From NCBI GenBank assembly GCA_022843845.1, contig JALHMW010000026.1, forward strand, positions 1 to 64,000: DNA of 64,000 bases, in the 5' to 3' direction. The notes beneath the pieces are model-generated. The model did not search any database, was not told where the DNA came from, and saw only the letters and a program-made list of their open reading frames with translations. A program made the translations under genes and the position numbers. This DNA is from Archangium sp. GTDB taxonomy: Bacteria; Myxococcota; Myxococcia; Myxococcales; Myxococcaceae. Shown in pieces: positions 36,217-45,391 of this stretch. Within the stretch, counting starts at the first letter, position 1. The number at the start of each line of letters is the position of its first letter.

Positions 36217-37520
36217 TTCGCCTCCCACGCGCACATGCGAGCCTCGACCGCCTCCGAGAACAGCCACGGGCCAAGCGTGTCGCTCAGCTCGAGGCCACGA
36301 GGCGTCAGCCGCAGCCAGCCGTCATTCAACGTCGCGAGCCCCTCCTCCACCAGCGACGAAAGCCATGGGAGCGCCTCCGGCCACGCCACGCCGAACCGCT
36401 GCGAGAACGCGACCTCCGAGACGCCGTCGCCGAACAGCGTGAGCACCACCCAGCGGCGCTGCTGCTCCTCGACGTTCAGCTCGAACCCGGAGTGCGCCGA
36501 GCGGAACGACGCTGCCGGCCGCGCGAGATAGTCGTCGATGATGCCGCGGACGGCGCGCGGCTCGACGGCCCAGTCGTGCGCGTAGTGCACCGCCTTCGTG
36601 TACGAGCGCGCGCCGACGCCGAGCCCCACCATGCCGTCGTCTTCCGCGTGGTACTCGGGCAGCTGCAGCTCGACGACGTCGCGGCGCTGAAACACCCGCA
36701 TCGAGCGCTGCTGGTAGCCGTGGCCGTTCAGCCAGTCGCGCCCTGCCCGGTACAGACTCAGGCGGTGGTCGTCCCACGAGGTGGCGCGTTTGCCGAGGAA
36801 GGTGAGCGGCCGAACGTAGAGCGGGTAGAGGTACAGCTCCTCGGGCCTCCAGCGCAGCGCAGTCTCGAGGCTGCCGATGAACGACGCCTCGGTCTGCCCT
36901 TCCATGCCGTAGATGAGGTCGACGTTGAGGTGCGCCTTCGACTTCGCGCGAATCAGGTCGAGCGTGCGCATCACCTCGACGTTCGACTGCGGGCGCTTCA
37001 CCGCGGCGACCTCGGCCTCGACGAAGCTCTGCACGCCAAGGGAGAGCCGCGTGGCGTCGCCCAGCACCTCGAGCTTCTCGGCCGTCACCGTCGCGGGAGA
37101 GAGCTCGACCGAGAGCGGCGCCGCCTTCAGGCCCATCGTCTGGCGCATCATGACGACGACCCGCTCGAGCTGCTTCGCCGTCAGGTACGTCGGGGTGCCG
37201 CCGCCGATCGCCGCGCGGGTGTATGTGGAGCCACCGATGGCGCTCGCGGTCTCCCGCGCTTCCACCTCGAGCTGCGTGAGGAATCGCTCCACGACGGTCT
37301 CCACGGGGTTCACCGTCGTGAAGAGGTTGCAGAAGCCGCAGCGCATCTCGCAGAAGGGAATGTGCACGTAGAGGAACCGCGCGCCGCTCTGCTCGGGCGC
37401 CCACACCTCGTGCAGCGGCTTCGGGGTCTCGAACGCGCGGTACGCCGTCTTGTGCGGGTAGCCGTAGACGTACTGCTGGTACGCCGAGGCGCTCAGGAAG
37501 TGGTGCAGGCGCGACGTCAC
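36213..37520 (-). CDS. STM4012-family radical SAM protein
   Basis: The protein has 435 residues from GTG 37520 (V-T-S-R-L-H-H-F-L); upstream codons are Arg-rich and not coding-like. Family features are Y-G-Y-P-H-K-T-A-Y-R, V-H-I-P-F-C-E-M-R-C-G-F-C (CxxxCxxC cluster site near residues 57-64), I-G-G-G-T-P-T-Y-L and V-D-L-I-Y-G-M-E-G-Q-T. It is related to HemN/HemW in the core, but the N-terminal P-H-K-T-A-Y-R block marks STM4012. No substrate is known for this family. It is coupled to STM4011 by a 4-bp overlap and begins 44 bp after the lipoprotein gene upstream. Confidence 0.9.
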   Translation of the reverse strand: MTSRLHHFLSASAYQQYVYGYPHKTAYRAFETPKPLHEVWAPEQSGARFLYVHIPFCEMRCGFCNLFTTVNPVETVVERFLTQLEVEARETASAIGGSTYTRAAIGGGTPTYLTAKQLERVVVMMRQTMGLKAAPLSVELSPATVTAEKLEVLGDATRLSLGVQSFVEAEVAAVKRPQSNVEVMRTLDLIRAKSKAHLNVDLIYGMEGQTEASFIGSLETALRWRPEELYLYPLYVRPLTFLGKRATSWDDHRLSLYRAGRDWLNGHGYQQRSMRVFQRRDVVELQLPEYHAEDDGMVGLGVGARSYTKAVHYAHDWAVEPRAVRGIIDDYLARPAASFRSAHSGFELNVEEQQRRWVVLTLFGDGVSEVAFSQRFGVAWPEALPWLSSLVEEGLATLNDGWLRLTPRGLELSDTLGPWLFSEAVEARMCAWEAK

Positions 37521-37564
37521 GGGCCCGGAACTCAAGCACGGGTCCCGCCTGCTCCGCGCCCGAT

Positions 37565-38299
37565 TCAGCGCTGCACGGAGAAGGGCACGATGATGGTGCC
37601 GAGCAGCTCGTTGGTGGTCGCGTCCTTGAGCGTCACCGAGACCCTCACCGCGCGCTCCCGGTTGACGTTCTGGAAGTACACGAAGCCGCTCACCTGACCG
37701 TCGTCGTCGAGCGCGCCTTCGGGCAACGCGAGCTGGAGCATGTCTTGCGTGGGCAGCGGGCGGGGCCAGGTCGACTGGTAGCGCGAGTGGTAGCCGGAGT
37801 TCCACGACCAGGCCGACCAGAGCGGCAGGCCGATGTAGAAGGGCGAGTAGTACGGCGCCACCCAGTACCGGCGCACGTGCACGCGTGGTGTGAACGGCGG
37901 AGGGCGCGGCCCTCGCTGCACCGGCACCGCCCGGTGGTACTGGGCGAAGATGTAGGGCGAAGGCTCGACGATGCGCTCACTGCGGCCCGTCATCGCGAAC
38001 GGCGGGAGCGCGGCGTAGTGCGTGCCACTGTCTCCGAGCAGCTCGAAGTCTTCGTAGGCCAGGCGCAGGGTGTGGCCGCTCTTGTTCACCAGCGTGATGG
38101 AGAGCGGCGTGACGTACTCGGCCAGCTGGCTCGGGTCTCCACGCCACGACGCGTCAGCCCAGAGTTGGACGCCCGCAGCTTCGGCGTACGCGAGCTGCCG
38201 AGTGCCCGACTCGACCGACGACCCAGTCGGAATGAGCGAGGGCGTGACGACGCAGCCCGACAGCATCAGCAGCAATGACCAGCCGTTGTGGATCGACAT
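37565..38299 (-). CDS. Exported lipoprotein, possible first gene of the STM4012 operon
   Basis: The protein has 244 residues from the ATG giving M-S-I-H-N-G-W and a lipobox L-S-G-C (Cys16). The mature part has a beta-sandwich-like domain (V-T-P-L-S-I-T-L-V-N-K-S-G-H-T-L, Y-E-D-F-E-L-L-G-D) near residues 70-100, an aromatic, Pro/Arg-rich middle, and a C-terminal beta domain (G-F-V-Y-F-Q-N-V) recalling periplasmic chaperone-like folds. No family is assigned. It lies 44 bp upstream of STM4012 on the same strand, so may be co-transcribed, and is divergent from ppk2 with 186 bp between starts. Confidence 0.7.
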   Translation of the reverse strand: MSIHNGWSLLLMLSGCVVTPSLIPTGSSVESGTRQLAYAEAAGVQLWADASWRGDPSQLAEYVTPLSITLVNKSGHTLRLAYEDFELLGDSGTHYAALPPFAMTGRSERIVEPSPYIFAQYHRAVPVQRGPRPPPFTPRVHVRRYWVAPYYSPFYIGLPLWSAWSWNSGYHSRYQSTWPRPLPTQDMLQLALPEGALDDDGQVSGFVYFQNVNRERAVRVSVTLKDATTNELLGTIIVPFSVQR

Positions 38300-38485
38300 G
38301 ACGCCTCCTGCAGCAGGCGAATGAATGATCCGTGCCAGCACCGCGCTCTCGGTCCGAGGCCTCCACGCGCCGCGAAGTCAGCGCGCCAGGGACGCGAAGC
38401 TGCAGAAACTGCGAAGGCGCTCGCGCTGCCTCCGTCGCCTCGATCGGGCGTGACGCACGTCATGAGGTTTGCTCGGCTCACCAGC

Positions 38486-39562
38486 ATGGCAAAGAGACGG
38501 AGTAGACCGCGCAAGGTGACGGCAGGTGACGTGCCACCGGTGTTGACCGACGCAGGGGTCGAGGCCTTCACGGTCGATGAGGTGAGCGCAGCGGCCGATG
38601 AGTCGAAGGCCGCGGCCATTCGCGACATCCTCGAGGGGTCGAGCCCGGAAGACGCCGTGCGCATCTTGAAGGACGTCGTCACGCAGCAGGAGGGGCTCGA
38701 CAAGCTCGCACGCCGGGCGGCCGACCAGGAGCTGGCCGACCATTGGCAGCAGGGCGGCTACCCGTACAAGAACCTGCTCTCGCGCAAGACGTACGAGCGG
38801 CAGAAGTACCGGCTGCAGGTCGAGCTGCTCAAGCTCCAGGCGTGGGTGAAGGAGACGCGGCAGCGCGTGCTGGTGCTCTTCGAGGGGCGCGACGCCGCAG
38901 GCAAGGGTGGCACCATCAAGCGCTACATGGAGCACCTCAACCCTCGCGGCGCGCGCGTGGTGGCGCTCGAGAAGCCGACCGAAGAGGAGCGCGGCCAGTG
39001 GTACTTCCAGCGCTACGTCGAGCACCTGCCGACGGCGGGTGAGATCGTGCTGTTCGATCGCAGCTGGTACAACCGCGCCGGCGTCGAGCGCGTGATGGGC
39101 TTCTGCACTGACGCCGAGTACCAGGAGTTCATGCGCCAGGCGCCGGAGTTCGAGCGCATGCTGGTGCGGCAGGGCATTCACGTCTTCAAGTTCTGGTTCT
39201 CGGTGAGCCGGCGGGAGCAGCAGCGGCGGTTTCGTGAGCGCGAGGTGCACCCGCTGAAGCAGTGGAAGCTCTCGCCCATCGACAAGGCGTCGCTCGACAA
39301 GTGGGACGAGTACACGCGGGCGAAGGAGGCGATGTTCTTTCACACCGACACCAGCGACTCGCCGTGGATCGTGATCAAGAGCGACTGCAAGAAGAGGGCG
39401 CGGCTCAGCGCCATGCGGTACCTGCTGCATCGGCTCGACTACGAGACGAAGGACCGGGAGTTGATTGGTCCGGTCGACCCGCTGATCGTCGGACGGGCGG
39501 CCGTCATCTTCGAGCGCGGCGAGCACACCCCGACGCTCGAGGCGCACGGCGTGAAACGGTGA
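38486..39562 (+). CDS. ppk2: Polyphosphate kinase 2 (PPK2)
   Basis: The protein has 358 residues from M-A-K-R-R-S-R; an ATG eight codons earlier is an alternative. The PPK2 core has Walker A F-E-G-R-D-A-A-G-K-G-G-T at 132-143, the lid-region R-W-like segments Q-W-Y-F-Q-R-Y, and Walker B-type D-R-S-W-Y-N-R-A-G at 191-199. PPK2 transfers phosphate between polyphosphate and nucleoside phosphates (mono- or diphosphates depending on class); the class is not certain. The first 110 residues form an acidic/basic extension absent from minimal PPK2 enzymes. Cytoplasmic. Confidence 0.93.
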   Translation: MAKRRSRPRKVTAGDVPPVLTDAGVEAFTVDEVSAAADESKAAAIRDILEGSSPEDAVRILKDVVTQQEGLDKLARRAADQELADHWQQGGYPYKNLLSRKTYERQKYRLQVELLKLQAWVKETRQRVLVLFEGRDAAGKGGTIKRYMEHLNPRGARVVALEKPTEEERGQWYFQRYVEHLPTAGEIVLFDRSWYNRAGVERVMGFCTDAEYQEFMRQAPEFERMLVRQGIHVFKFWFSVSRREQQRRFREREVHPLKQWKLSPIDKASLDKWDEYTRAKEAMFFHTDTSDSPWIVIKSDCKKRARLSAMRYLLHRLDYETKDRELIGPVDPLIVGRAAVIFERGEHTPTLEAHGVKR

Positions 39563-39579
39563 GCTGCGGCTGGCCTTGA

Positions 39580-40489
39580 CCCGCGTCACCTGCCGATGGG
39601 CGGGGCCTTGAACGCCAGGCACCGTTCGAGTCATGCACAGACAACCGCTTGCCGTTGAAGGACGTCGCAGGGCCGGCGGCGACGTGGGGACCGGCGGGCA
39701 CGCGCTTCACGAAGGTCGCGCGCATGACGTTGCCGCTCACCCAGAGCGCGGCCGCGACCGAACTCACCGTGCAGCTCCGCGAGGCCGACGGAACCGAGTC
39801 GGAGCTGCCACCCTCGGCCATCTAACGGGCGCATCAGCTTCGAGGTGACCGGCTTCACGACCTTCCAGCCGAAGCGGCGCCGCGGCGTGGCGTGCCCGGC
39901 GGATGTACGCCTGTGTCCTGATGGAAGCTCCGTCGGCCGTCGCGGGCCCGACTGCGCGTTTGCCCCGTGCCCCGGTGACGACGCCGGCACCGCCTGCACG
40001 AGAGACGCGTTCCGTTGTCCCGATGGCACGGTCGTCGGCCGCACTGGGCCCGGCTGCGAGTTCGTCTGCCCGAGCGGCGCCGACGGCGGTCTCCGTGACG
40101 CCGGGACTGCCTGCACGCAGGACGCCTTCATGTGTCCCGACGGGACGTGGGTCGGCCGCACCGGGCCGCGCTGCGAGTTCGTCTGCCCGCCGCCGCGCGA
40201 CGCCGGCTCGTGCGGTCCAGTCGTCTGCACGCTCGACGCGACGACGGGCTGTGAGGTGTGCGCGTGCAACCCGCCGCCGCGGCCCGATGGAGGCCTGCCG
40301 TGCTTCACGGGCGGGTGCTCGGGACAGTTGTGCGCCGACCAGCCGCTGGGCAGCACGTGTGAGTGGCGGGCCGAGTATGGCTGCTACCGCACCGCAACGT
40401 GCGAGCGGCAGGGGAGCGGGCAGTGCGCGTGGACTCCGACGGCGGCGCTGGTCGCGTGTCTTGCCACCGCGCGCGACGCCGGGCCATAG
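39580..40489 (+). pseudogene. Decayed Cys-rich exported-protein gene with a +1 frameshift at 39823 and no visible start
   Basis: A frame open from 39580 encodes T-R-F-T-K-V-A-R-M-T-L-P-L-T, a beta-rich segment, and stops at taa 39823-39825 right after P-P-S-A-I. One base later in frame the sequence reads N-G-R-I-S-F-E-V-T-G-F and continues without a stop to 40489. Deleting the T at 39823 gives S-A-I-N-G-R-I-S-F. The downstream 215 residues (alone open from GTG 39845) hold three C-P-D-G-x-x-V-G-R-x-G-P-x-C repeats and about 20 cysteines. No start codon with a signal peptide is found at the 5' end, so the gene appears truncated as well as frameshifted. Homology search would decide whether the tail is still expressed separately. 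Confidence 0.6.
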
Positions 40490-40541
40490 GGCCTTCCTCG
40501 CTCGTGGGAGACCCTCCACGTCGCGCGGTCCAGCCCACCGC

Positions 40542-43500
40542 TCAGCAGAGCGTGCACTCGCAGATGCCGTCGAAGCACGTCTGGGACACGGTACACGCAC
40601 GGCAAGCCCCGCCTCCCAGGCCACAGCGAGAGCGTACGTTGTTCAGGTAGCAGACGCCTGACGACACGCAGCCATCGCAGCAGGCGCCGGCGTTGCACCG
40701 CCCGGGCCCTCCGTATTGACCTCCGACGGGACACGCCGTGCCGTTGGGCGCAACGAGGTCGTCACTGCAAACGGGCGCACCGGTGCCGCACGAGATCGCG
40801 CCAGTCTGGCACGGGTAGTTGGGGTTCGTCGTGCACGAGGCGCCGGGCACACACGCGATGCAATTCCCCGCGCTGTTGCAGACGCCACCGAGGCACGCCG
40901 TGCCAACCACCACGCTCCCCGTCTCGCCACACACGGGAGAACCGGAGCTACAGCTGATGGCGCCAGTGCGGCACGGGTTCGTCGGGGAGCAGGACGCACC
41001 TGCGGAGCACGGGTTGCACGCGCCGGCATTGCAGACGCCGCCCATGCAGGTGGTGCCGTTCATCTTGTTGCTGCCGTCGATGCACACCGACAGGCCAGAG
41101 CCGCACTCGATGGTGCCGTTTCGGCAGGCCGGGTTCGGGTTCCCGGTGCACGTGGACCCCTGACTGCACGGATTGCACAGGCCGCCATTACAGACACCGC
41201 CGGTGCAGGTGGTGCCGTTCGGCTTCGTCGTGCCGTCGAGGCACACCGCGCTCCCCGTGGCGCAGTCGATGGTGCCGTTGCGACACGCGGCGTTCGTGTT
41301 GGTGGTGCAGGCGCCGCCCTGATTGCAGGCGCTGCAGTTGCCCATGTTGCAGACGCCGCCCATGCAGGTGGTGCCGTTCGTCTTCGCAGCGCCGTCGGTG
41401 CACACAGGCACGCCGGTGCTGCAGCTGATGCTGCCGTTGCGACAGGGGTTGGGGTTGGTGGTGCAGGCGCCGCCCGAGTTGCAGGGGTTGCACGATCCCA
41501 TGTTGCAGACGCCGCCGGAGCAGGTCGTGCCGTTCGCCTTGCTGCTCCCGTCGTTGCAGACGGCAACACCCGTGCTGCAGCTGGTGATGCCGTTGCGGCA
41601 CGCAGAGTTCATGTTGGTGGTGCACGCCGCGCCGTCGTTGCAGGCGTTGCACATGCCCATGTTGCAGACGCCGCCCACGCAGACGGTGCCGTTGGTCTTG
41701 TTGCTGCCGTCGACGCACACCGGCGCGCCGGAGCTGCACTCCGTCGTGCCGTTGCGACAGGCCGCTCCCGGGTTGGTGGAGCACGCCCCGCCCTGCGTAC
41801 AGGCCACACACTGGTCGAGCGCGTTGCACACCTGATTGGTGCCGCACGAGGCGCCGGTGCCCTTGCGGCTGGCGTTGGTGCAGACGGGGCTGCCCGAGGT
41901 GCACGAGATGGAGCCGTTGAAGCACGGGTTCGAGGCCGTGCACCCCGCTCCCGCCGCACAGTTCACGCACATGCCGCTCGCGTCACACACCTGGCCCGAA
42001 CCGCACGTGGTGCCGGGCGCCTTGTTCCCGCTGTCGATGCAGCGCAGCGCGCCGGTGCTGCAGTCGGTGACGCCGTTCCTGCACGCGCCCGGGTTGGTGC
42101 CGCAGGTCGCTCCCGCGCCGCAGGCGATGCACGCGCCCGAGCCATTGCACACGCGCCCCGCGCCACAGTTGGTGCCCGCAGTGACGTTGCCACTGTCGAC
42201 ACAGACCGAGCTACCGGAGCTGCAGTCCGTCCGGCCCGCGACGCACGGTGCTCCCGGGTTGGTGGTGCACATCTGGTTGGCGACGCACATGCCGCAGTTG
42301 CCGTTCGAGTCGCACACCTGCGCTGAGCCACAGGCAGTGCCTGCCATCTTGTTGCTGCCGTCGACGCAGGTGGTGGCACCCGTCGCGCACGAGGTGAGGC
42401 CATTGCGGCAGGCAGGGCTCGGGTTGGTGGTGCAAGCGAGCGCGGCCGTGCAGCTGACGCAGTTGCCATTGACGCTGCACACCTGGTTGGTGCCGCACGT
42501 CGTGCCGGGTGGACGGTTGCCAGAGTCGATGCACGCCTGGACTCCCGTCGCGCACGAGGTGATGCCCGTCTTGCACGAGGGGCTGGGGTTGGTGGTGCAG
42601 GCCGTGCCCGCGACGCACGCGGCGCACGAGCCGCTCGCGTTGCACACCTGGTCGGGCCCACACGCGGTGCCTGCGGTGACGTTGGTGGAGTCGACGCAGC
42701 GGGTGCTCCCGGTGCTGCAGTCGATGACGCCCGTCTTGCACGGCGCGCCCGTGTTCGAGGTGCACGCCATGCCGGCCGTACACATGCCGCAGAAGCCATT
42801 GGCGTCGCACACCTGGCCCATGCCGCAGGTGGTGCCCGCGGACCTGGGCATGCCATCGGCGCAGGTCTGAACGCCCGTCGCGCAGCTGGTGACGCCAGTG
42901 CGGCAGCCCGGGTTCGGGTTGGTGGTGCAGCTCCCTCCCGCCGTACACGCCGCGCAGGTGCCCGCGGCCGTGCACACCGTGTTCATGCCGCACGAGGTCC
43001 CCGCAGGTTTCAGCGCGTCGTCCACGCACACCGGCGCGCCGGTCGAGCACTCCACGACGCCGCGGCGGCACGCGCTGCCCGGGTTGGTGGTGCACGCGGC
43101 GCCAGCCTGGCACGCCACACAGGTGCCTGCTGCGCTGCACACGAGCTCGGTCCCGCACGCCGTGCCTGCCGCCGCGTTCGTGCCGTCGATGCAGGCGGGC
43201 GCCGCGCCGCACGTCGTCACGCCACGCCGGCACGGTGCACCGGGGTTCGACGCGCACGCCGCGTTCGGCACGCACTGAAGACAGTTGCCGCCGGCGCACA
43301 CCCGGTCGACGCCGCACGCGAGGCCTGAGGGCGCCGGAGCTCCATCGGCGCAGACCGCGCTGCCTGACGCGCACCGCACCACGCCCGCCACGCAGGGCGC
43401 GCTCGGGTTGCCGCTGCACGACGCGCCTTCGTCACAGGTGATGCACTGGCCGGTGCTGGTGCAGACGCGGCCGACACCGCACGCCGCTCCAGAGGGGCGC

Positions 43501-44063
43501 TGTCTCGTCGAGTCCTCGCAGCCCGCCATCGCGCCGCACGTCGTGTCGCCCTCTTTGCACGGGTCCGGGTTGGTGGTGCACGAGGTGCCCGCGGTGCAGG
43601 TGACGCAGAGACCGCCGCGGCACACGAGGTTGTTGCCACACGCGACGCCGTTGCCCGCCGCCGGCCCGTCGATGCAGCTGGCCTGGCCGCCGTTGCAGAG
43701 GGTCACGCCGGTGCGACACGGCGCGCCGGTGTTGCCGGTGCAGGCCTGGTTGTCCTGACAGCCCGTGGCGCCACCGCCGCTGCCGCCGGTTCCACCGCCC
43801 GACGAGCCAGCCGTGCCACCGCCGGTGCTGGAGCCGCCACCACCTGTCGACGACGTGCCGCCACCCGTCGACGAAGCGCCGCCACCAGCCCCGCCGCTGC
43901 AGTCGGCGCGACAGACTCCGTCACCGCAACACCGCAGGCCCTCGGTACAGGCGTCTCCATCGCCACACTTGAAGCTCGTCACTTTCGAGGTGTCGACGCA
44001 CACGCAGGCCTGGAGTGAGACGAAGCCAACGAGTGACGCGAAACGAAGGAGTCTGGCTGCCAT
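40542..44063 (-). CDS. Giant Cys-rich repeat lipoprotein (about 19 eight-Cys modules)
   Basis: The protein has 1173 residues from M-A-A-R-L-L-R-F. The signal peptide ends in a lipobox S-L-Q-A-C. A short Cys-rich region (C-G-D-G-D-A-C, C-C-G-D-G-V-C) is followed by a Gly/Ser/Thr linker and then about 19 tandem modules of 50-57 residues. Each module has eight conserved cysteines in the order C-x5-C, P-x-C, S/T-C, V-C, T-x-C, V-C, x-C, with A-C-T-T-N-P and C-x-N/R-G. A final distinct Cys cluster closes the protein. Such modules are frequent in myxobacterial surface proteins of unknown function. The repeated disulfide knots suggest a long, stiff cell-surface filament or adhesin. Confidence 0.88.
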   Translation of the reverse strand: MAARLLRFASLVGFVSLQACVCVDTSKVTSFKCGDGDACTEGLRCCGDGVCRADCSGGAGGGASSTGGGTSSTGGGGSSTGGGTAGSSGGGTGGSGGGATGCQDNQACTGNTGAPCRTGVTLCNGGQASCIDGPAAGNGVACGNNLVCRGGLCVTCTAGTSCTTNPDPCKEGDTTCGAMAGCEDSTRQRPSGAACGVGRVCTSTGQCITCDEGASCSGNPSAPCVAGVVRCASGSAVCADGAPAPSGLACGVDRVCAGGNCLQCVPNAACASNPGAPCRRGVTTCGAAPACIDGTNAAAGTACGTELVCSAAGTCVACQAGAACTTNPGSACRRGVVECSTGAPVCVDDALKPAGTSCGMNTVCTAAGTCAACTAGGSCTTNPNPGCRTGVTSCATGVQTCADGMPRSAGTTCGMGQVCDANGFCGMCTAGMACTSNTGAPCKTGVIDCSTGSTRCVDSTNVTAGTACGPDQVCNASGSCAACVAGTACTTNPSPSCKTGITSCATGVQACIDSGNRPPGTTCGTNQVCSVNGNCVSCTAALACTTNPSPACRNGLTSCATGATTCVDGSNKMAGTACGSAQVCDSNGNCGMCVANQMCTTNPGAPCVAGRTDCSSGSSVCVDSGNVTAGTNCGAGRVCNGSGACIACGAGATCGTNPGACRNGVTDCSTGALRCIDSGNKAPGTTCGSGQVCDASGMCVNCAAGAGCTASNPCFNGSISCTSGSPVCTNASRKGTGASCGTNQVCNALDQCVACTQGGACSTNPGAACRNGTTECSSGAPVCVDGSNKTNGTVCVGGVCNMGMCNACNDGAACTTNMNSACRNGITSCSTGVAVCNDGSSKANGTTCSGGVCNMGSCNPCNSGGACTTNPNPCRNGSISCSTGVPVCTDGAAKTNGTTCMGGVCNMGNCSACNQGGACTTNTNAACRNGTIDCATGSAVCLDGTTKPNGTTCTGGVCNGGLCNPCSQGSTCTGNPNPACRNGTIECGSGLSVCIDGSNKMNGTTCMGGVCNAGACNPCSAGASCSPTNPCRTGAISCSSGSPVCGETGSVVVGTACLGGVCNSAGNCIACVPGASCTTNPNYPCQTGAISCGTGAPVCSDDLVAPNGTACPVGGQYGGPGRCNAGACCDGCVSSGVCYLNNVRSRCGLGGGACRACTVSQTCFDGICECTLC

Positions 44064-44119
44064 GTGGGATACCGCCGGGCTGAAGATGCCCGGAGCATGA
44101 CACAGGACGCGAGTCGCCC

Positions 44120-45325
44120 TCAGTGGCCGGCGCCCGTGGAGCTGAACAGCAGCGGGTAGGTCACGTTCATCGGCCCGTCGAGTGGCGGCTCGAAGCGCAG
44201 GTCCGAGAGGGACGACAAGGCACAGCCCTCGAACGCGACGTTCCCCATGCCTCCATCGTCGAGCGAGAGGCGGGTGACGCGGCCCTCCACGCCGTCGTCG
44301 GTGTCGATGGTGAGCTTGACGATGAGGCTGCCACCGAGGGCCGGGTTCATCGCGAGCCACGACTCGTAGCAGTCCTTCACGTCGGGAACGGCCGACTTCA
44401 CCGCGGCGCGAATGCCGTCTTTGTCGAGCGGGTAGCGGACTCCGCCATCGAGGCCGCCGCTCGGCGTCGCGGGAGCAGTGATGGTCGGCGCAGAGGGTTG
44501 CGGGACGAGTGCAAGAGGCGAGGGCTCCACGACTGGTGCAGCGAGCATCGGAGAGACTGGCGAGGCGCTCGGTGCGGCGAGGGCTGGCTCGACACGCACG
44601 ACCGATGGCACTGACGTCGCGACTGGTAACGCGGAGGACGGTGCAGCGACACGCTCGACCGGTGGCGTCGTCGCGCGTGCATCGGCGCCAGGACGTTCCG
44701 AGCTCGACCACCCGGCCAGCAGCCCCACCAGCATCACGATGACGACGACGATCGAGACGCGAACTTTCTTCTCCATCAGGGCAACTCCGGCGGTGAACCA
44801 CGGACCAGCGGGTGGGAGCAGCAGCGGCGCGCACGAGAGCAGCCACGCCTTGCGATCGCCGTGATGTCTCGCGTCGAGGGCAGTGCGAACGCGCTCCAGG
44901 CCCTCCTTCAGGCGCCAGCGCACCGTTCCCGCGGGCACCCCGAACGCTTCGGCGATCTCAGCCGACGACTTCCCTTCGAAAAAGCGCAGCAGCAGCGTCT
45001 GACGAAACGGCTCGTCGAGGCCCAGGACGAGCTCGACCAACAGCTGTTGGAGTTGGACGCGGCCAACCAGCGCCTCGGGGCTCGTCTCTGCGTCAGGCTG
45101 CGGAGCGGCCGTCTCGTAGTCCCGGCGCGTCGACTCATCGCGAAAGCGCTTCCGTGCGGCGTTCTGCAGCACACGCGCGAGCCAGGGCCTCGCCGGGCGG
45201 TTCGAATCGGGCGGTGAACGCAGCGCAGCCAGCCACACGTCCTGCGCGGCGTCGTCGGCGTCATCCCGAACCAGCCGCGTGGCAAGCCCGCGAACCCACT
45301 CGGTGTGCTCCAGCAGTTCGACCAT
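44120..45325 (-). CDS. ECF-type sigma factor fused to a membrane anchor and AgmX-type extracytoplasmic domain
   Basis: This 401-residue protein starts M-V-E-L-L-E-H-T-E-W. Residues 5-60 are sigma-70 region 2 (D-D-A-A-Q-D-V-W-L-A-A-L) and 90-150 region 4 (L-D-E-P-F-R-Q-T-L-L-L-R, A-E-I-A-E-A-F-G-V-P-A-G-T-V-R-W-R-L). Residues 187-206 form one hydrophobic transmembrane helix. A Pro/Ala/Ser-rich spacer to about 290 leads to an AgmX/PglI-like C-terminal domain (V-K-D-C-Y-E-S-W, L-T-I-D-T-D-D, G-C-A-L-S-S-L, closing Y-P-L-L-F) with two Cys. One chain would thus sense outside and bind promoters inside, or be released by proteolysis. It is divergent from the helicase gene with 66 bp between starts. 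No anti-sigma gene is adjacent. Confidence 0.85.
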   Translation of the reverse strand: MVELLEHTEWVRGLATRLVRDDADDAAQDVWLAALRSPPDSNRPARPWLARVLQNAARKRFRDESTRRDYETAAPQPDAETSPEALVGRVQLQQLLVELVLGLDEPFRQTLLLRFFEGKSSAEIAEAFGVPAGTVRWRLKEGLERVRTALDARHHGDRKAWLLSCAPLLLPPAGPWFTAGVALMEKKVRVSIVVVIVMLVGLLAGWSSSERPGADARATTPPVERVAAPSSALPVATSVPSVVRVEPALAAPSASPVSPMLAAPVVEPSPLALVPQPSAPTITAPATPSGGLDGGVRYPLDKDGIRAAVKSAVPDVKDCYESWLAMNPALGGSLIVKLTIDTDDGVEGRVTRLSLDDGGMGNVAFEGCALSSLSDLRFEPPLDGPMNVTYPLLFSSTGAGH

Positions 45326-45391
45326 TTCACCTTCCTATCCACGCCAGTCTGGAAGTGTTGGCGAGCACGAGTGGGAATATGAAGAGCCAGC

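Noticed and set aside
36213..37520. HemN/HemW coproporphyrinogen dehydrogenase assignment
   Set aside because: The cluster motif is HemN-like, but the N-terminal P-H-K-T-A-Y-R block and STM4011 partner indicate the STM4012 family.
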